Part shown: positions 15,819-22,494 of the stretch, piece after piece
Layout of the letters: every line of letters begins with the position of its first letter
Position numbering within the stretch: the first letter of the stretch is position 1
Source of the DNA: an uncultured Elusimicrobium sp.
GTDB lineage: Bacteria > Elusimicrobiota > Elusimicrobia > Elusimicrobiales > Elusimicrobiaceae
NCBI GenBank assembly: GCA_902767385.1
Contig: CACXHA010000107.1
Coordinates: 1 to 25,152 of the forward strand
DNA length: 25,152 nucleotides
Direction: 5' to 3'
Translations under genes and position numbers: made by a program
Notes under the pieces: model-generated
Told to the model about the DNA's origin: nothing
The model's database searches: none
Seen by the model: the letters and a program-made list of their open reading frames with translations, nothing else

Positions 15819-16295
15819 TTATCTTGCGGCGGTGCGGAAGAAATTGCCTTTGGCACTTTTGGCCAGTTGCACTTTACCCAACGTTTTGCCGGCCTCTACT
15901 TTAATATCTTTGGCATTAGCCGTAATAAAACCGTCCACGCTGCCAAAAACGTCTCCTTCTTTAATAATGCCTAACTGTCCATGGCTATTGATTTGTACTT
16001 CCAGTTTCAAATCATTGCCCACGCTTTCGGTCAGCAAATCTTCTTCTCCCAGCGTAAACTCTAGGGGGAATTTGGGGTTGATCACGCGTTTAATCGCTAC
16101 GGGCACATCGGCTTCGTTTTTCACGATAATTGCGCACGAATTATTATCGGCCTGTGCCAATTCCAACAAGCGCTCCGGCACAACGACGGTACCGGCTAAC
16201 TCAAAACGGCCCTCTTGCACAGGCAAATGTTTACAGTAATAGTAACAAGCGCCTGCACCAATTACCGCCACTAAAAGCACAATTAGTTTCTTCAT
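15819..16295 (-). CDS. Membrane-anchored protein resembling the CcmI/CycH C-terminal domain
   Basis: This 158-residue protein has one N-terminal hydrophobic segment (about 4-20) and an exported beta-rich domain. The order GTVVVPERLLELA, AIIVKNEADVPVAIKRV, FPLEFTLGEEDLL, LKLEVQINSHG and GDVFGSV resembles the domain at the C-terminus of cytochrome c maturation protein CcmI, which follows a TPR region there. Here it stands alone, with no haem lyase gene nearby, so the similarity is structural and the role unknown. I took the ATG at 16295 (MKKLIVLL); the frame opens at 16331, but the extra residues are not signal-like. No Shine-Dalgarno precedes 16295, and the promoter lies immediately upstream. 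Confidence 0.75.
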   Translation of the reverse strand: MKKLIVLLVAVIGAGACYYYCKHLPVQEGRFELAGTVVVPERLLELAQADNNSCAIIVKNEADVPVAIKRVINPKFPLEFTLGEEDLLTESVGNDLKLEVQINSHGQLGIIKEGDVFGSVDGFITANAKDIKVEAGKTLGKVQLAKSAKGNFFRTAAR

Positions 16296-16301
16296 ATTTA
16301 T

Positions 16302-16331
16302 ATTGTACCCTAAAGCAAGCAGATTTGGCAA
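16302..16331 (-). promoter_or_regulatory. Promoter of the CcmI-like gene, leaderless geometry
   Basis: On the minus strand, TTGCCA (16326-16331), an 18-bp spacer and TACAAT (16302-16307) give a good sigma70-type promoter, with five of six consensus bases in each box. Six bases, ATAAAT, separate the -10 box from the ATG at 16295. This is the same hexamer and spacing as at the GDPD gene, so transcription should begin at or next to the start codon. Confidence 0.6.
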
Positions 16332-16380
16332 GGGTCTTTGGACCTATAAGCCCGGTACCTTTGTATCCGCCAGAAACAAC

Positions 16381-16409
16381 GCAACCTAAAACATTACGTT
16401 TTAGGTTGC
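16381..16409 (-). terminator. Hairpin terminator after the SH3 gene
   Basis: GCAACCTAAAAC (16381-16392), loop ATTAC, GTTTTAGGTTGC (16398-16409) make a perfect 12-bp stem 34 bases after the SH3-protein stop. The minus-strand tail (GTTGTTTCTGG) is only moderately T-rich. The rest of the 16296-16443 gap holds the promoter of the next gene and nothing else I can see. Confidence 0.6.
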
Positions 16410-16443
16410 GTGCGCTAAAAAGTTACATCACCGGGGTAGTGTA

Positions 16444-16911
16444 TTATTGTTTAAAGAAACCCCACAGGTTGGCATTATATACCCACCCTTTGCATACGCC
16501 GGATTTGGCTTTCTCCGGTTCATCTTTTACCTGAATCCATTTGCCTTGTTTGGAAATATATTTAAACGGATATCCTTTTTCCACCGTACAGACAATTTCG
16601 GAATTGGCAGACGGGCTTTGGCGCACGTTCAAATCAATCTTGGCGGACATACCCCCTTCCGGGCTCAATAACGAGGCAGAAATCCACCCTTGGTATCCTT
16701 CAAAATCTTTCACAAGCACCCAGTCTTTATCTTCATTGGTTTTAATCATAATAACCGGAGTATAGCGCCACGCATAAAACTTAACGGCACAGTTGGTACC
16801 CGCACAGGTGCGAATATTGGCACGTTTAGTATTGACACTGGCATACTTCTGGGCCAAAGCCGGGGCACTGACGAATAAAACAAGGGCAACTAAAGCGATC
16901 AGTTTTTTCAT
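16444..16911 (-). CDS. Secreted protein with two bacterial SH3 domains
   Basis: The 155 residues begin with a clear signal peptide (MKK, a hydrophobic core, APALAQ; cleavage near residue 20). Two bacterial SH3-like domains follow. The first, about 23-83, has VNTKRANIRTCAGTNC and WVLVKDFEGYQGWISASLL. The second, about 88-150, has DLNVRQSPSANSEIVCTVEKGYPF and GKWIQVKDE...GWVYNANLWG. Such domains often bind peptidoglycan or other proteins in the envelope. Cysteines at 36, 41, 108 and 130 could form two disulfides. AAGGAG stands 4 bases before the ATG. The gene appears monocistronic, with its own promoter and terminator, and is divergent from the nifU-like gene. Confidence 0.86.
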   Translation of the reverse strand: MKKLIALVALVLFVSAPALAQKYASVNTKRANIRTCAGTNCAVKFYAWRYTPVIMIKTNEDKDWVLVKDFEGYQGWISASLLSPEGGMSAKIDLNVRQSPSANSEIVCTVEKGYPFKYISKQGKWIQVKDEPEKAKSGVCKGWVYNANLWGFFKQ

Positions 16912-16942
16912 AATTCTCCTTATACAATATATACAAAAACCT

Positions 16943-16981
16943 TATACTATCAGTATAGCAATACTCCACGGGATTTTGCAA
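16943..16981 (-). promoter_or_regulatory. Promoter of the SH3 gene with overlapping inverted repeat
   Basis: On the minus strand, TTGCAA (16976-16981), an 18-bp spacer and TATACT (16952-16957) form a promoter. The -10 box is preceded by TGC, an extended -10 like that of the tRNA promoter in this window. The -10 box is also half of an inverted repeat, TATACT-ATC-AGTATA (16943-16957), which could be an operator or chance in AT-rich DNA. Confidence 0.5.
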
Positions 16982-17017
16982 GTATTTTTCTTGTCGGCGC
17001 ATAAACGTTAAAAAAGA

Positions 17018-17023
17018 TATAAT
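17018..17023 (+). promoter_or_regulatory. -10 box of the nifU-like gene
   Basis: A perfect TATAAT lies 26 bases before the ATG at 17050. No good -35 hexamer is found at 16-18 bp upstream (TTGTCG at 16991 is 21 bp away), so the call rests on the -10 alone. AGAGG at 17037-17041 serves as ribosome site. Confidence 0.45.
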
Positions 17024-17049
17024 ATAAAAAACGAAAAAGAGGTATTTTT

Positions 17050-17274
17050 ATGAAAGAAGCCGTAGAAAAAGTAATCAACGAAATCCGCCCGATTTTACAA
17101 TCCGATGGCGGCGATATTGAACTGGTAAGCGTGGACGAAAAAACCGGAATTGTTACCGTAGGGCTACGCGGTCATTGTGGCAGTTGCCCACACGCCCAAA
17201 TGACCCTGCAAGCTGTTGTAGAACGTCGCATTAAAGAAATAGTTCCCGGTGTAACGGCCGTAGAACGCGTCTAA
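17050..17274 (+). CDS. NifU C-terminal-domain Fe-S cluster scaffold
   Basis: The 74 residues form a stand-alone NifU C-terminal (Nfu) domain that carries and delivers 4Fe-4S clusters to target enzymes. SDGGDIELV near residues 18-26 and GHCGSCPHAQMTL with Cys43 and Cys46 are the signature; the CxxC ligates the cluster at a dimer interface. The length matches other single-domain Nfu proteins. It is the first gene of a two-gene unit with the PHP protein three bases downstream. Radical SAM HemW in this window is the sort of Fe-S protein it could serve, but no specific link is shown. Confidence 0.92.
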   Translation: MKEAVEKVINEIRPILQSDGGDIELVSVDEKTGIVTVGLRGHCGSCPHAQMTLQAVVERRIKEIVPGVTAVERV

Positions 17275-17277
17275 CTT

Positions 17278-18087
17278 ATGCCCGTAGTAGATTTGCACAC
17301 GCATTCTACGTTTTCGGATGGTACTTGTACGCCCGAAGAGGTGGTGCATGCTGCCTTAAAACGAGGCGTGCAAATCTTCTCGCTCACCGATCATGATACG
17401 ACCAACGGCGTTGCCCGGTCCGCCGCTTTAGCGCAGGAGCGTAAATTGCGCTTTGTGCCGGGGGTAGAAATCAGCACCCGCGACCATGATCACCTGCATT
17501 TTACCGGATACAATATAGACGTAACAAATCCGGAATTTCAAACATTTTTGACAAGCAACCGAATAGCCCGGCAAGGCCGGATCAAAAAAGTAATCGCCCA
17601 ATTACAGACCGCCGGCATAGAAATTAGTGAGGAAGATGTGTTTTCTCGTGCCGCCAACACCATCTCGCGCGCACACGTAGCCGATGCTTTACGGGCCAAA
17701 GGATATGCTCCTTCCCGTCAGGTAGCATTCCGTAAGTATTTATTAGAGGGGCAGCCGGGATATGTGCCTGCTATTGGTGTAAGCGCAGTAGAGGCCATTA
17801 AACATATTAAAAAAGCAGGCGGATTGGCCGTTATCGCGCACCCCGGGTTGGTAAGTAATCATTGGGATTTCCCCACCTGGGTAGAAGCTGGCCTTGACGG
17901 TATAGAAGTGTTTTATCCGGCACACAGTTTTGCCATGCGCCAAGAGTTGCTGTATTTGGCCGACCGCTATGGCCTTTTTGCAACGGCCGGATCAGATTTT
18001 CATGGCTCTAAAGGAGGACGCACCCTTGCGCCCGGATTACAACTACCTAAAAATCATTTTGACCGTTTACTAAACAAATTGTTTTAA
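17278..18087 (+). CDS. PHP-domain phosphoesterase (RNase AM / nucleoside bisphosphate phosphatase type)
   Basis: This 269-residue cytoplasmic PHP protein belongs to the YciV/TrpH group, whose members remove the 3' phosphate of nucleoside 3',5'-bisphosphates and trim 5' ends of RNA. All metal-binding positions are visible: His7, His9 and Asp14 (DLHTHSTFSDG), Asp38 and His39 (LTDHD), Glu64 (PGVEIS), His74, His188 (VIAHPG), Asp240 and His242 (GSDFHG). SRAHVADAL (130-138) and the inserted middle region are typical. It follows the nifU-like gene by three bases and ends at a bidirectional terminator. Exact substrate cannot be decided from sequence. Confidence 0.88.
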   Translation: MPVVDLHTHSTFSDGTCTPEEVVHAALKRGVQIFSLTDHDTTNGVARSAALAQERKLRFVPGVEISTRDHDHLHFTGYNIDVTNPEFQTFLTSNRIARQGRIKKVIAQLQTAGIEISEEDVFSRAANTISRAHVADALRAKGYAPSRQVAFRKYLLEGQPGYVPAIGVSAVEAIKHIKKAGGLAVIAHPGLVSNHWDFPTWVEAGLDGIEVFYPAHSFAMRQELLYLADRYGLFATAGSDFHGSKGGRTLAPGLQLPKNHFDRLLNKLF

Positions 18088-18102
18088 TTTGTAAGACTAA
18101 AC

Positions 18103-18133
18103 AAAAAACGCCCATTTTTACCGGGCGTTTTTT
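18103..18133. terminator. Bidirectional rho-independent terminator
   Basis: AAAAAACGCCC (18103-18113) and GGGCGTTTTTT (18123-18133) form a perfect 11-bp stem with a 9-base loop. Six T residues follow the GC part on either strand. It separates the convergent PHP gene and the 1147-residue protein gene. Confidence 0.92.
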
Positions 18134-18147
18134 ATATGTGTTTGGAA

Positions 18148-21100
18148 TTAATTTGCCGGAACTTCTGCCGCAGGCGGTACATTTCCCCCGAGGTTAAACC
18201 ATTTTTTCACATTGTTTTTAAGTTTTTTCCAGGGTTGGCCAACAATCTGTTTAACTCCTTTGATAATAGAAGAATTTTTCATCATCCCAGGGGTTAAGAC
18301 CAAGCTAGCTAATAAAGCGGCCCCAGCGTACCACAAATCCAGCGGGGCTCCCATGGTTTGTGCTGTGATATAACCGGCCGGAACGGCCCCCACACCAGCT
18401 ACCCCCATAGTAAGCGCTAAGATAGAAGAAATCTCGCGGTTTTGTTTGGGATATTTATTCATAATATAATCGTACATTTGGGTAAAGAAGTTCCCTACCC
18501 CTAAACTGGCAATGGCAGCCCCAGTAATCGCTAGAGGCACACTCGTTCCCGCCATAGCCATGATCCCTGTACCCAAAGCCGATAGACCCGAGCAGAAGAG
18601 ATACATGGTATCAGGACTAATACGGCGGCTAATCCAATTGCCACCTAAACGGCCAATAATGAGCGGCACATATAACGAAGTTGCCATTAAGAAGTTGGCT
18701 AGTTCTCCCTGGCTGATTAAATCTTTCATGGTACCTGCGAAAGAACTGGAAATCACAAATTCATGTACCGTCGCCAGCGTCATAGCCGTAGCCAATGCAC
18801 CGACCCTCGGTGCCTTTAACATCTTGCGCATATTGCCCAAGTTATTTTCCTGCACTTTAATAGAAGCGCTTACCTTTTCTACTAGTTCGTGGGCTTGCGC
18901 AGCTGGTACACGATGTCCTTTCTTTAAACCACTTTCCAAATCCGCCAAAATATGTTCCTTAGCTTCCTGATAAAATTGTTTCTTTTGCTGCGTAGGATTT
19001 ACTTTAATATGGGCGAATACCAAGGCATCTAACGAATCTTTAAATGAACGTGCCACATCATCAATCGTTGTTTTAGTCACATCTTGTCCAGCCAATGCTT
19101 TGGCACCGCTTTTTAACATATTGGAAAGCATTTGTTGGCTTTGCAGTAAGTTTTTAGCGGTATAGGCATCACGCAGTTTAGAACGTAACACTTTCCACAT
19201 AACGTAAGAGCTATACCCTGCGTAAAGCGGAAAGCTAGCCGAATAGTCAATCCCCAAATCAATTCCGGTAAGCCCCAATGTGCCATATTCAATTAAGAAC
19301 GGAGAGGCCAAGAATAAGAGCGTACCCACGTTTTTGTATACAAAACCTTTATTGTAAAGCACCAAATCCCGTAAAGACATCTCCGATTTTTTAGTAAAAA
19401 ATTCTTTAAATCGTTTAGCAATTAGGGCACTGCCTTGAACGGTAGGATGTTCTTGGACAGTGGCTTGGGCAGCTTTCTTTTCGGTAGAAGTAAGCACCAC
19501 TTCGCCACGGTTGGCACGGATGAGCATATTGGAAACTAATTGTTTAATAATGCTGGCCCCACTCATTAGAAGCAGGGCTCCAATAAACAATCCCTTTTGC
19601 ACCGGGCCCAGCGTAACCCCTTCTACAAATCCATTAAATCCGCCTAACGTAGCCAAAACACCCGCCCCGACGGACATACCCAACGATAGTGTTAACAAAT
19701 TCTTTTCGCCGTATTTTTTAAGAGCCGGGGTCATTAGTGAGGCAAATCCTGGCATGACGTAATTAATGGACATCATGAGAGCTTTGGCATTGGCTTCCCC
19801 CATCCCCAACGAATGGTTCACCACACTTCCCATCGTTTTTCCTAAGCTGACGTTAGTGAGTGAAGCATCGCGCGCCACCATATTTACGCGGTTGGAAGTA
19901 GGGGAAAGAATAATGTTAAAAGATTGCCCTTTTTCTACCGCAGGTAACAAGCTAACTATGTTTTGAATTTGGTGCTTGGGCAAGCGCACATAATATTCTT
20001 GAGGAAGTGGCGTCAAGGTTTTGCTGCCTTCCAGCTGCATCCATAATTCACCGTTATTGCGAAGCACCAATTTGGCCTCTCTTAAAATATTTTGAGGATA
20101 ATTTACCGTCATCCCCATACTGTCTTCAATCCAGTGGACAAAAGCTTGGTTAAGTTCGCGCGCCCAAAGCGGTTTGCCTAGTTGTACACTCACTTCTAGC
20201 GGGAGAATATTTCCGTCTTTATCATACACTGGCTTGGTAATCGTTTCGTAGTTTACATTGGCCGTATGTTCTAATTTTAAATGTAATTTAATCCCTGCTT
20301 TTTGAGCAGCCTTTACAAGTGCTCCCACGTCATTATTGTACAGGGCCATGTAGAAATGCCCCATCTTAATCGGTTCCTTGCCATGGTCGTGTAATTCAAT
20401 AATATATTTGTTTTCAAAGCCGGGGTCTTCGCGGAAAACCACATGGTCATACCCTTCTGCGGACAAACTATCCCCAATGCTAAAGGTTACCGGCACTTCT
20501 TGAGCCTGGCCCGCTACGTCCATAACCTCCACCGGGAAGGTTTTGCGATCAAATTCTTCTCCTCGTTTTAATAATTTTTGGATATTATTCATTCGCTTGG
20601 AAGAAGATTCTTTCGCCAAGGTCGGAACTGCTCTCCCTTTCGCTGGAGTCTTAGCAGTTTGTTGAGGAACTGTTTCTTTCTCCAAGGTCGCTTGTACTGA
20701 GGATACTACACGCGGCCCCTCTAAAGATACCCATTGGTTGGTCGCTGCCATAGAAGGGTCAGCATGTAAACGGTTGGGTTCAAAACTAATTTTTAAGAAA
20801 TCGGCTAATTTTTTATTAACAGCGGCGGGAAGCAAATTTAAATCGGCAGGCTTCACAGCAATGGGTAATTGGCGTTGCGCAATGTATGAAATGACCCCTC
20901 CTAATATATCTTTGGGCTCCAACTCATTGAGCCAGTTTTCCAGTTCTTCATACGCCTGCATACGTAGTAGCCCGCGCGCGGTAACAACCGCAGCCACTTC
21001 TTCAAACACCGTCCCCTGTGCCTGGTTATAAAAATCCAAAAGAATCGGGGCATTTTCTCTTGTTCCCACTAACCCCAAAGCCGAGGCATCTGCCAGTACC

Positions 21101-21591
21101 CCTTGAATGGCAAGTACTCTTTCATCCGTTAGGTTTTCTTTAGCATAGGTCAAGAAAGAGTCCAAATCTGTTTGCGCAAATTCGAGAGCTTCTTTGGCGT
21201 TTTTTAATTGGATTTGATATGCTTTGACTGCTTGCGCACGTTGCGCTGCCGTTATTGCACCCGGAATTAAAGAGAGGTTTACAAATTCATTGCGAAGAAT
21301 CGGGGCACGTACCGCTACCGGCCGTTTTAAAATTTCACCAGCTAAACCCTTTACGTTACCTTGTAAAATGCGGGTTTGTAAAATGCTCGTGGGCAAAACA
21401 CGCACTTGTGCCGCTGCCACTCGGCGGACAACATCTTGATTTAATTTAGTAAGCGCGCGTTTATCGGCCAAAGTAACCGCCTTACGCACACCTTTTACAG
21501 CATTACGGCCGGCCAGAGTTTGCCCCATAGCCGGTGTAATACTACTTGCTAAAATACTTACGCTCAGCACAAGCGAAAGCAACTTACGCAT
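18148..21591 (-). CDS. Large exported-domain/MFS-like membrane protein of unknown function
   Basis: The 1147 residues combine several parts. Residues 1-24 look like a signal peptide (AMGQ). Residues 25 to about 270 are helical, with HEAT-like stretches near 130-245. A Thr/Lys/Ala linker spans about 300-335. Residues 350-570 form a mixed domain of unknown fold, with repeated charged beta-like segments (EVPVTFSIGDSLS, KYIIELHDHGKEPIK, HFYMALYNNDVGALVKAAQ). From about 600 onward lie 11-12 hydrophobic helices of major-facilitator type, ending near 1103, with cytoplasmic-looking inserts at 688-745 and 805-928. A basic C-terminal tail follows. GRLGGNWISRR (980-990) resembles the MFS loop 2/3 motif. 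MFS proteins normally lack a cleaved signal and such an exported region. AGAGG lies before the ATG. I know of no characterised homologue. Confidence 0.82.
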   Translation of the reverse strand: MRKLLSLVLSVSILASSITPAMGQTLAGRNAVKGVRKAVTLADKRALTKLNQDVVRRVAAAQVRVLPTSILQTRILQGNVKGLAGEILKRPVAVRAPILRNEFVNLSLIPGAITAAQRAQAVKAYQIQLKNAKEALEFAQTDLDSFLTYAKENLTDERVLAIQGVLADASALGLVGTRENAPILLDFYNQAQGTVFEEVAAVVTARGLLRMQAYEELENWLNELEPKDILGGVISYIAQRQLPIAVKPADLNLLPAAVNKKLADFLKISFEPNRLHADPSMAATNQWVSLEGPRVVSSVQATLEKETVPQQTAKTPAKGRAVPTLAKESSSKRMNNIQKLLKRGEEFDRKTFPVEVMDVAGQAQEVPVTFSIGDSLSAEGYDHVVFREDPGFENKYIIELHDHGKEPIKMGHFYMALYNNDVGALVKAAQKAGIKLHLKLEHTANVNYETITKPVYDKDGNILPLEVSVQLGKPLWARELNQAFVHWIEDSMGMTVNYPQNILREAKLVLRNNGELWMQLEGSKTLTPLPQEYYVRLPKHQIQNIVSLLPAVEKGQSFNIILSPTSNRVNMVARDASLTNVSLGKTMGSVVNHSLGMGEANAKALMMSINYVMPGFASLMTPALKKYGEKNLLTLSLGMSVGAGVLATLGGFNGFVEGVTLGPVQKGLFIGALLLMSGASIIKQLVSNMLIRANRGEVVLTSTEKKAAQATVQEHPTVQGSALIAKRFKEFFTKKSEMSLRDLVLYNKGFVYKNVGTLLFLASPFLIEYGTLGLTGIDLGIDYSASFPLYAGYSSYVMWKVLRSKLRDAYTAKNLLQSQQMLSNMLKSGAKALAGQDVTKTTIDDVARSFKDSLDALVFAHIKVNPTQQKKQFYQEAKEHILADLESGLKKGHRVPAAQAHELVEKVSASIKVQENNLGNMRKMLKAPRVGALATAMTLATVHEFVISSSFAGTMKDLISQGELANFLMATSLYVPLIIGRLGGNWISRRISPDTMYLFCSGLSALGTGIMAMAGTSVPLAITGAAIASLGVGNFFTQMYDYIMNKYPKQNREISSILALTMGVAGVGAVPAGYITAQTMGAPLDLWYAGAALLASLVLTPGMMKNSSIIKGVKQIVGQPWKKLKNNVKKWFNLGGNVPPAAEVPAN

Positions 21592-21606
21592 ATAATTTTC
21601 CTCTCT

Positions 21607-21635
21607 TATATATATAATCGCAATTTAAACAGCAA
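21607..21635 (-). promoter_or_regulatory. Promoter of the 1147-residue protein gene
   Basis: On the minus strand, TTGCTG (21630-21635), a 17-bp spacer and TATATA (21607-21612) form a plausible sigma70-type promoter. Transcription would start near 21600, giving a short leader that contains the AGAGG ribosome site before the ATG at 21591. The -35 box lies directly after the T-run of the terminator at 21642-21679. Confidence 0.5.
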
Positions 21636-21641
21636 AAAAAC

Positions 21642-21679
21642 AGGGCCAAAAGTCCTATTTTAAAGTATCTTTTGGCCCT
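21642..21679 (-). terminator. Intrinsic terminator upstream of the large MFS-like gene
   Basis: AGGGCCAAAAG (21642-21652) and CTTTTGGCCCT (21669-21679) form a perfect 11-bp stem with a 16-base loop. On the minus strand it is followed by TTTTTTT (complement of 21634-21640). No protein gene lies between it and the coaD terminator on the same strand, so it must end a non-coding transcript or coaD read-through. Confidence 0.85.
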
Positions 21680-21884
21680 ATATAAATCCAATAATTCAAT
21701 GCACTGCAGATATATACTATAGGTGGTTGTTTGCTTATTTTTAAAATGTTGGGAAAATAAAGAAAGGAAAATAGAAAAAAGGAACCCGACCCGCGGCGTT
21801 AGCGAATTTTCTCGCCGGGCGGAGCACAAACACGCAAATTGAGTGGTGTTGCACTGGTACATAACAATTTAACCTTCTCCACTC
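21642..21884 (-). ncRNA. Candidate small structured RNA between coaD and the large MFS-like gene
   Basis: This covers most of the only gene-free gap over 300 bp (21592-21974). On the minus strand, TTGCGC (21910-21915), 17 bp and TAATAT (21887-21892) could start a transcript near 21884. GAGTGG/CCACTC would pair to form a 5' hairpin (21841-21884). A GC-rich stem with two small bulges follows at 21786-21822 (GGCG/CGCC, CCC/GGG, CCG/CGG). The transcript would end at the intrinsic terminator at 21642-21679. A 92-codon open frame crosses the area, but it runs through the terminator and looks random. I could not match tmRNA, 6S, SRP RNA, RNase P or any riboswitch. A plus-strand RNA ending at 21953 is also possible. 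Confidence 0.35.
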
Positions 21885-21918
21885 ATATATTATGAAATTT
21901 AAAGCTGCTGCGCAAAAG

Positions 21919-21953
21919 AAAAAGGACCTATTTTACATATAGGTCCTTTTTTT
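21919..21953. terminator. Bidirectional terminator after coaD
   Basis: AAAAAGGACCTA (21919-21930) and TAGGTCCTTTTT (21940-21951) form a perfect 12-bp stem with a 9-base loop. There are seven T residues on the plus strand (21947-21953) and five on the minus strand. It lies 21 bases past the coaD stop. Confidence 0.88.
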
Positions 21954-21974
21954 ATAACCGGTCTTTTAAAAATG

Positions 21975-22442
21975 CTAGTTTTTCAGTTCTTTTGCCACCC
22001 GTTCCGGTACCCAGGGGGAAACATCTACCCCGCTGGCGGCAGCTTCTTTTATAGCCGTAGAACTGATAAACTGGTACGCTTCGTCCGCTGGCAAAAACAC
22101 CGTTTCCAGTTCCGGGTATAGTTGCTTATTAAAGTAAACGTTCGTCCGTTCCGGGTTCCAATCGTGCGCATTTCTCACTCCACGCACTACGGTTGTATAC
22201 CCATTTTTCTTCATGTACTCTACCAAAAGACCTTCGCTACCTTCTACTCTCACATTTTTATCTTGGGCTAAAGCTTCTTTCAAAAAGTTTACCCGCTCTT
22301 GCAAGCTAAAACGTGTTTTTTTAGCTGCATTAGGCAACACCAACACCACTACTTCTCCAAAAATGGCACACGCACGCCGAATTAAATCCAAATGTCCGTT
22401 TGTGACCGGATCAAAACTTCCCGGGAAAACTACTGCTTTCAT
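21975..22442 (-). CDS. coaD: Phosphopantetheine adenylyltransferase
   Basis: CoaD transfers AMP from ATP to 4'-phosphopantetheine, the penultimate step of coenzyme A synthesis. The 155 residues are typical. PGSFDPVTNGHLDLI holds the nucleotidyltransferase TxGH motif (residues 15-18), VVRGVRNAHDW is the family block in the middle, and ISSTAIKEAAASG is the C-terminal ATP-binding motif. AAAGGAG lies a few bases before the ATG. It is divergent from the dGTPase gene with a 46-bp gap and is followed by the terminator at 21919-21953. Confidence 0.97.
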   Translation of the reverse strand: MKAVVFPGSFDPVTNGHLDLIRRACAIFGEVVVLVLPNAAKKTRFSLQERVNFLKEALAQDKNVRVEGSEGLLVEYMKKNGYTTVVRGVRNAHDWNPERTNVYFNKQLYPELETVFLPADEAYQFISSTAIKEAAASGVDVSPWVPERVAKELKN

Positions 22443-22476
22443 AAAAACTCCTTTACACGTTTATCTTCTATTATGG

Positions 22477-22494
22477 TATCATAATTTTATGATA
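22477..22494. promoter_or_regulatory. 18-bp inverted repeat over the dGTPase start codon
   Basis: TATCATAA-TT-TTATGATA has perfect 8-bp arms around a 2-base centre. It covers the likely -10 box (TATCAT) and the ATG (22489-22491) of the dGTPase gene, and lies in the divergent coaD/dGTPase promoter region. It could be an operator. AT-rich chance symmetry is the alternative. Confidence 0.4.

Noticed and set aside
21584..21862. A 92-codon open frame on the minus strand upstream of the large MFS-like gene
   Set aside because: It runs through an intrinsic terminator, spans the promoter of the next gene, overlaps its start, and its translation has no domain or coding-like composition.
21783..21884. 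Possible known RNA family (tmRNA, 6S, SRP RNA, RNase P, common riboswitches) in the GC-rich island
   Set aside because: None of the conserved core sequences of these RNAs that I know could be found on either strand; only a generic structured-RNA call is kept.
22213..22488. Upstream extension of the dgt frame
   Set aside because: It is antisense to coaD, which has clear motifs, and the dGTPase family begins near the ATG at 22489.
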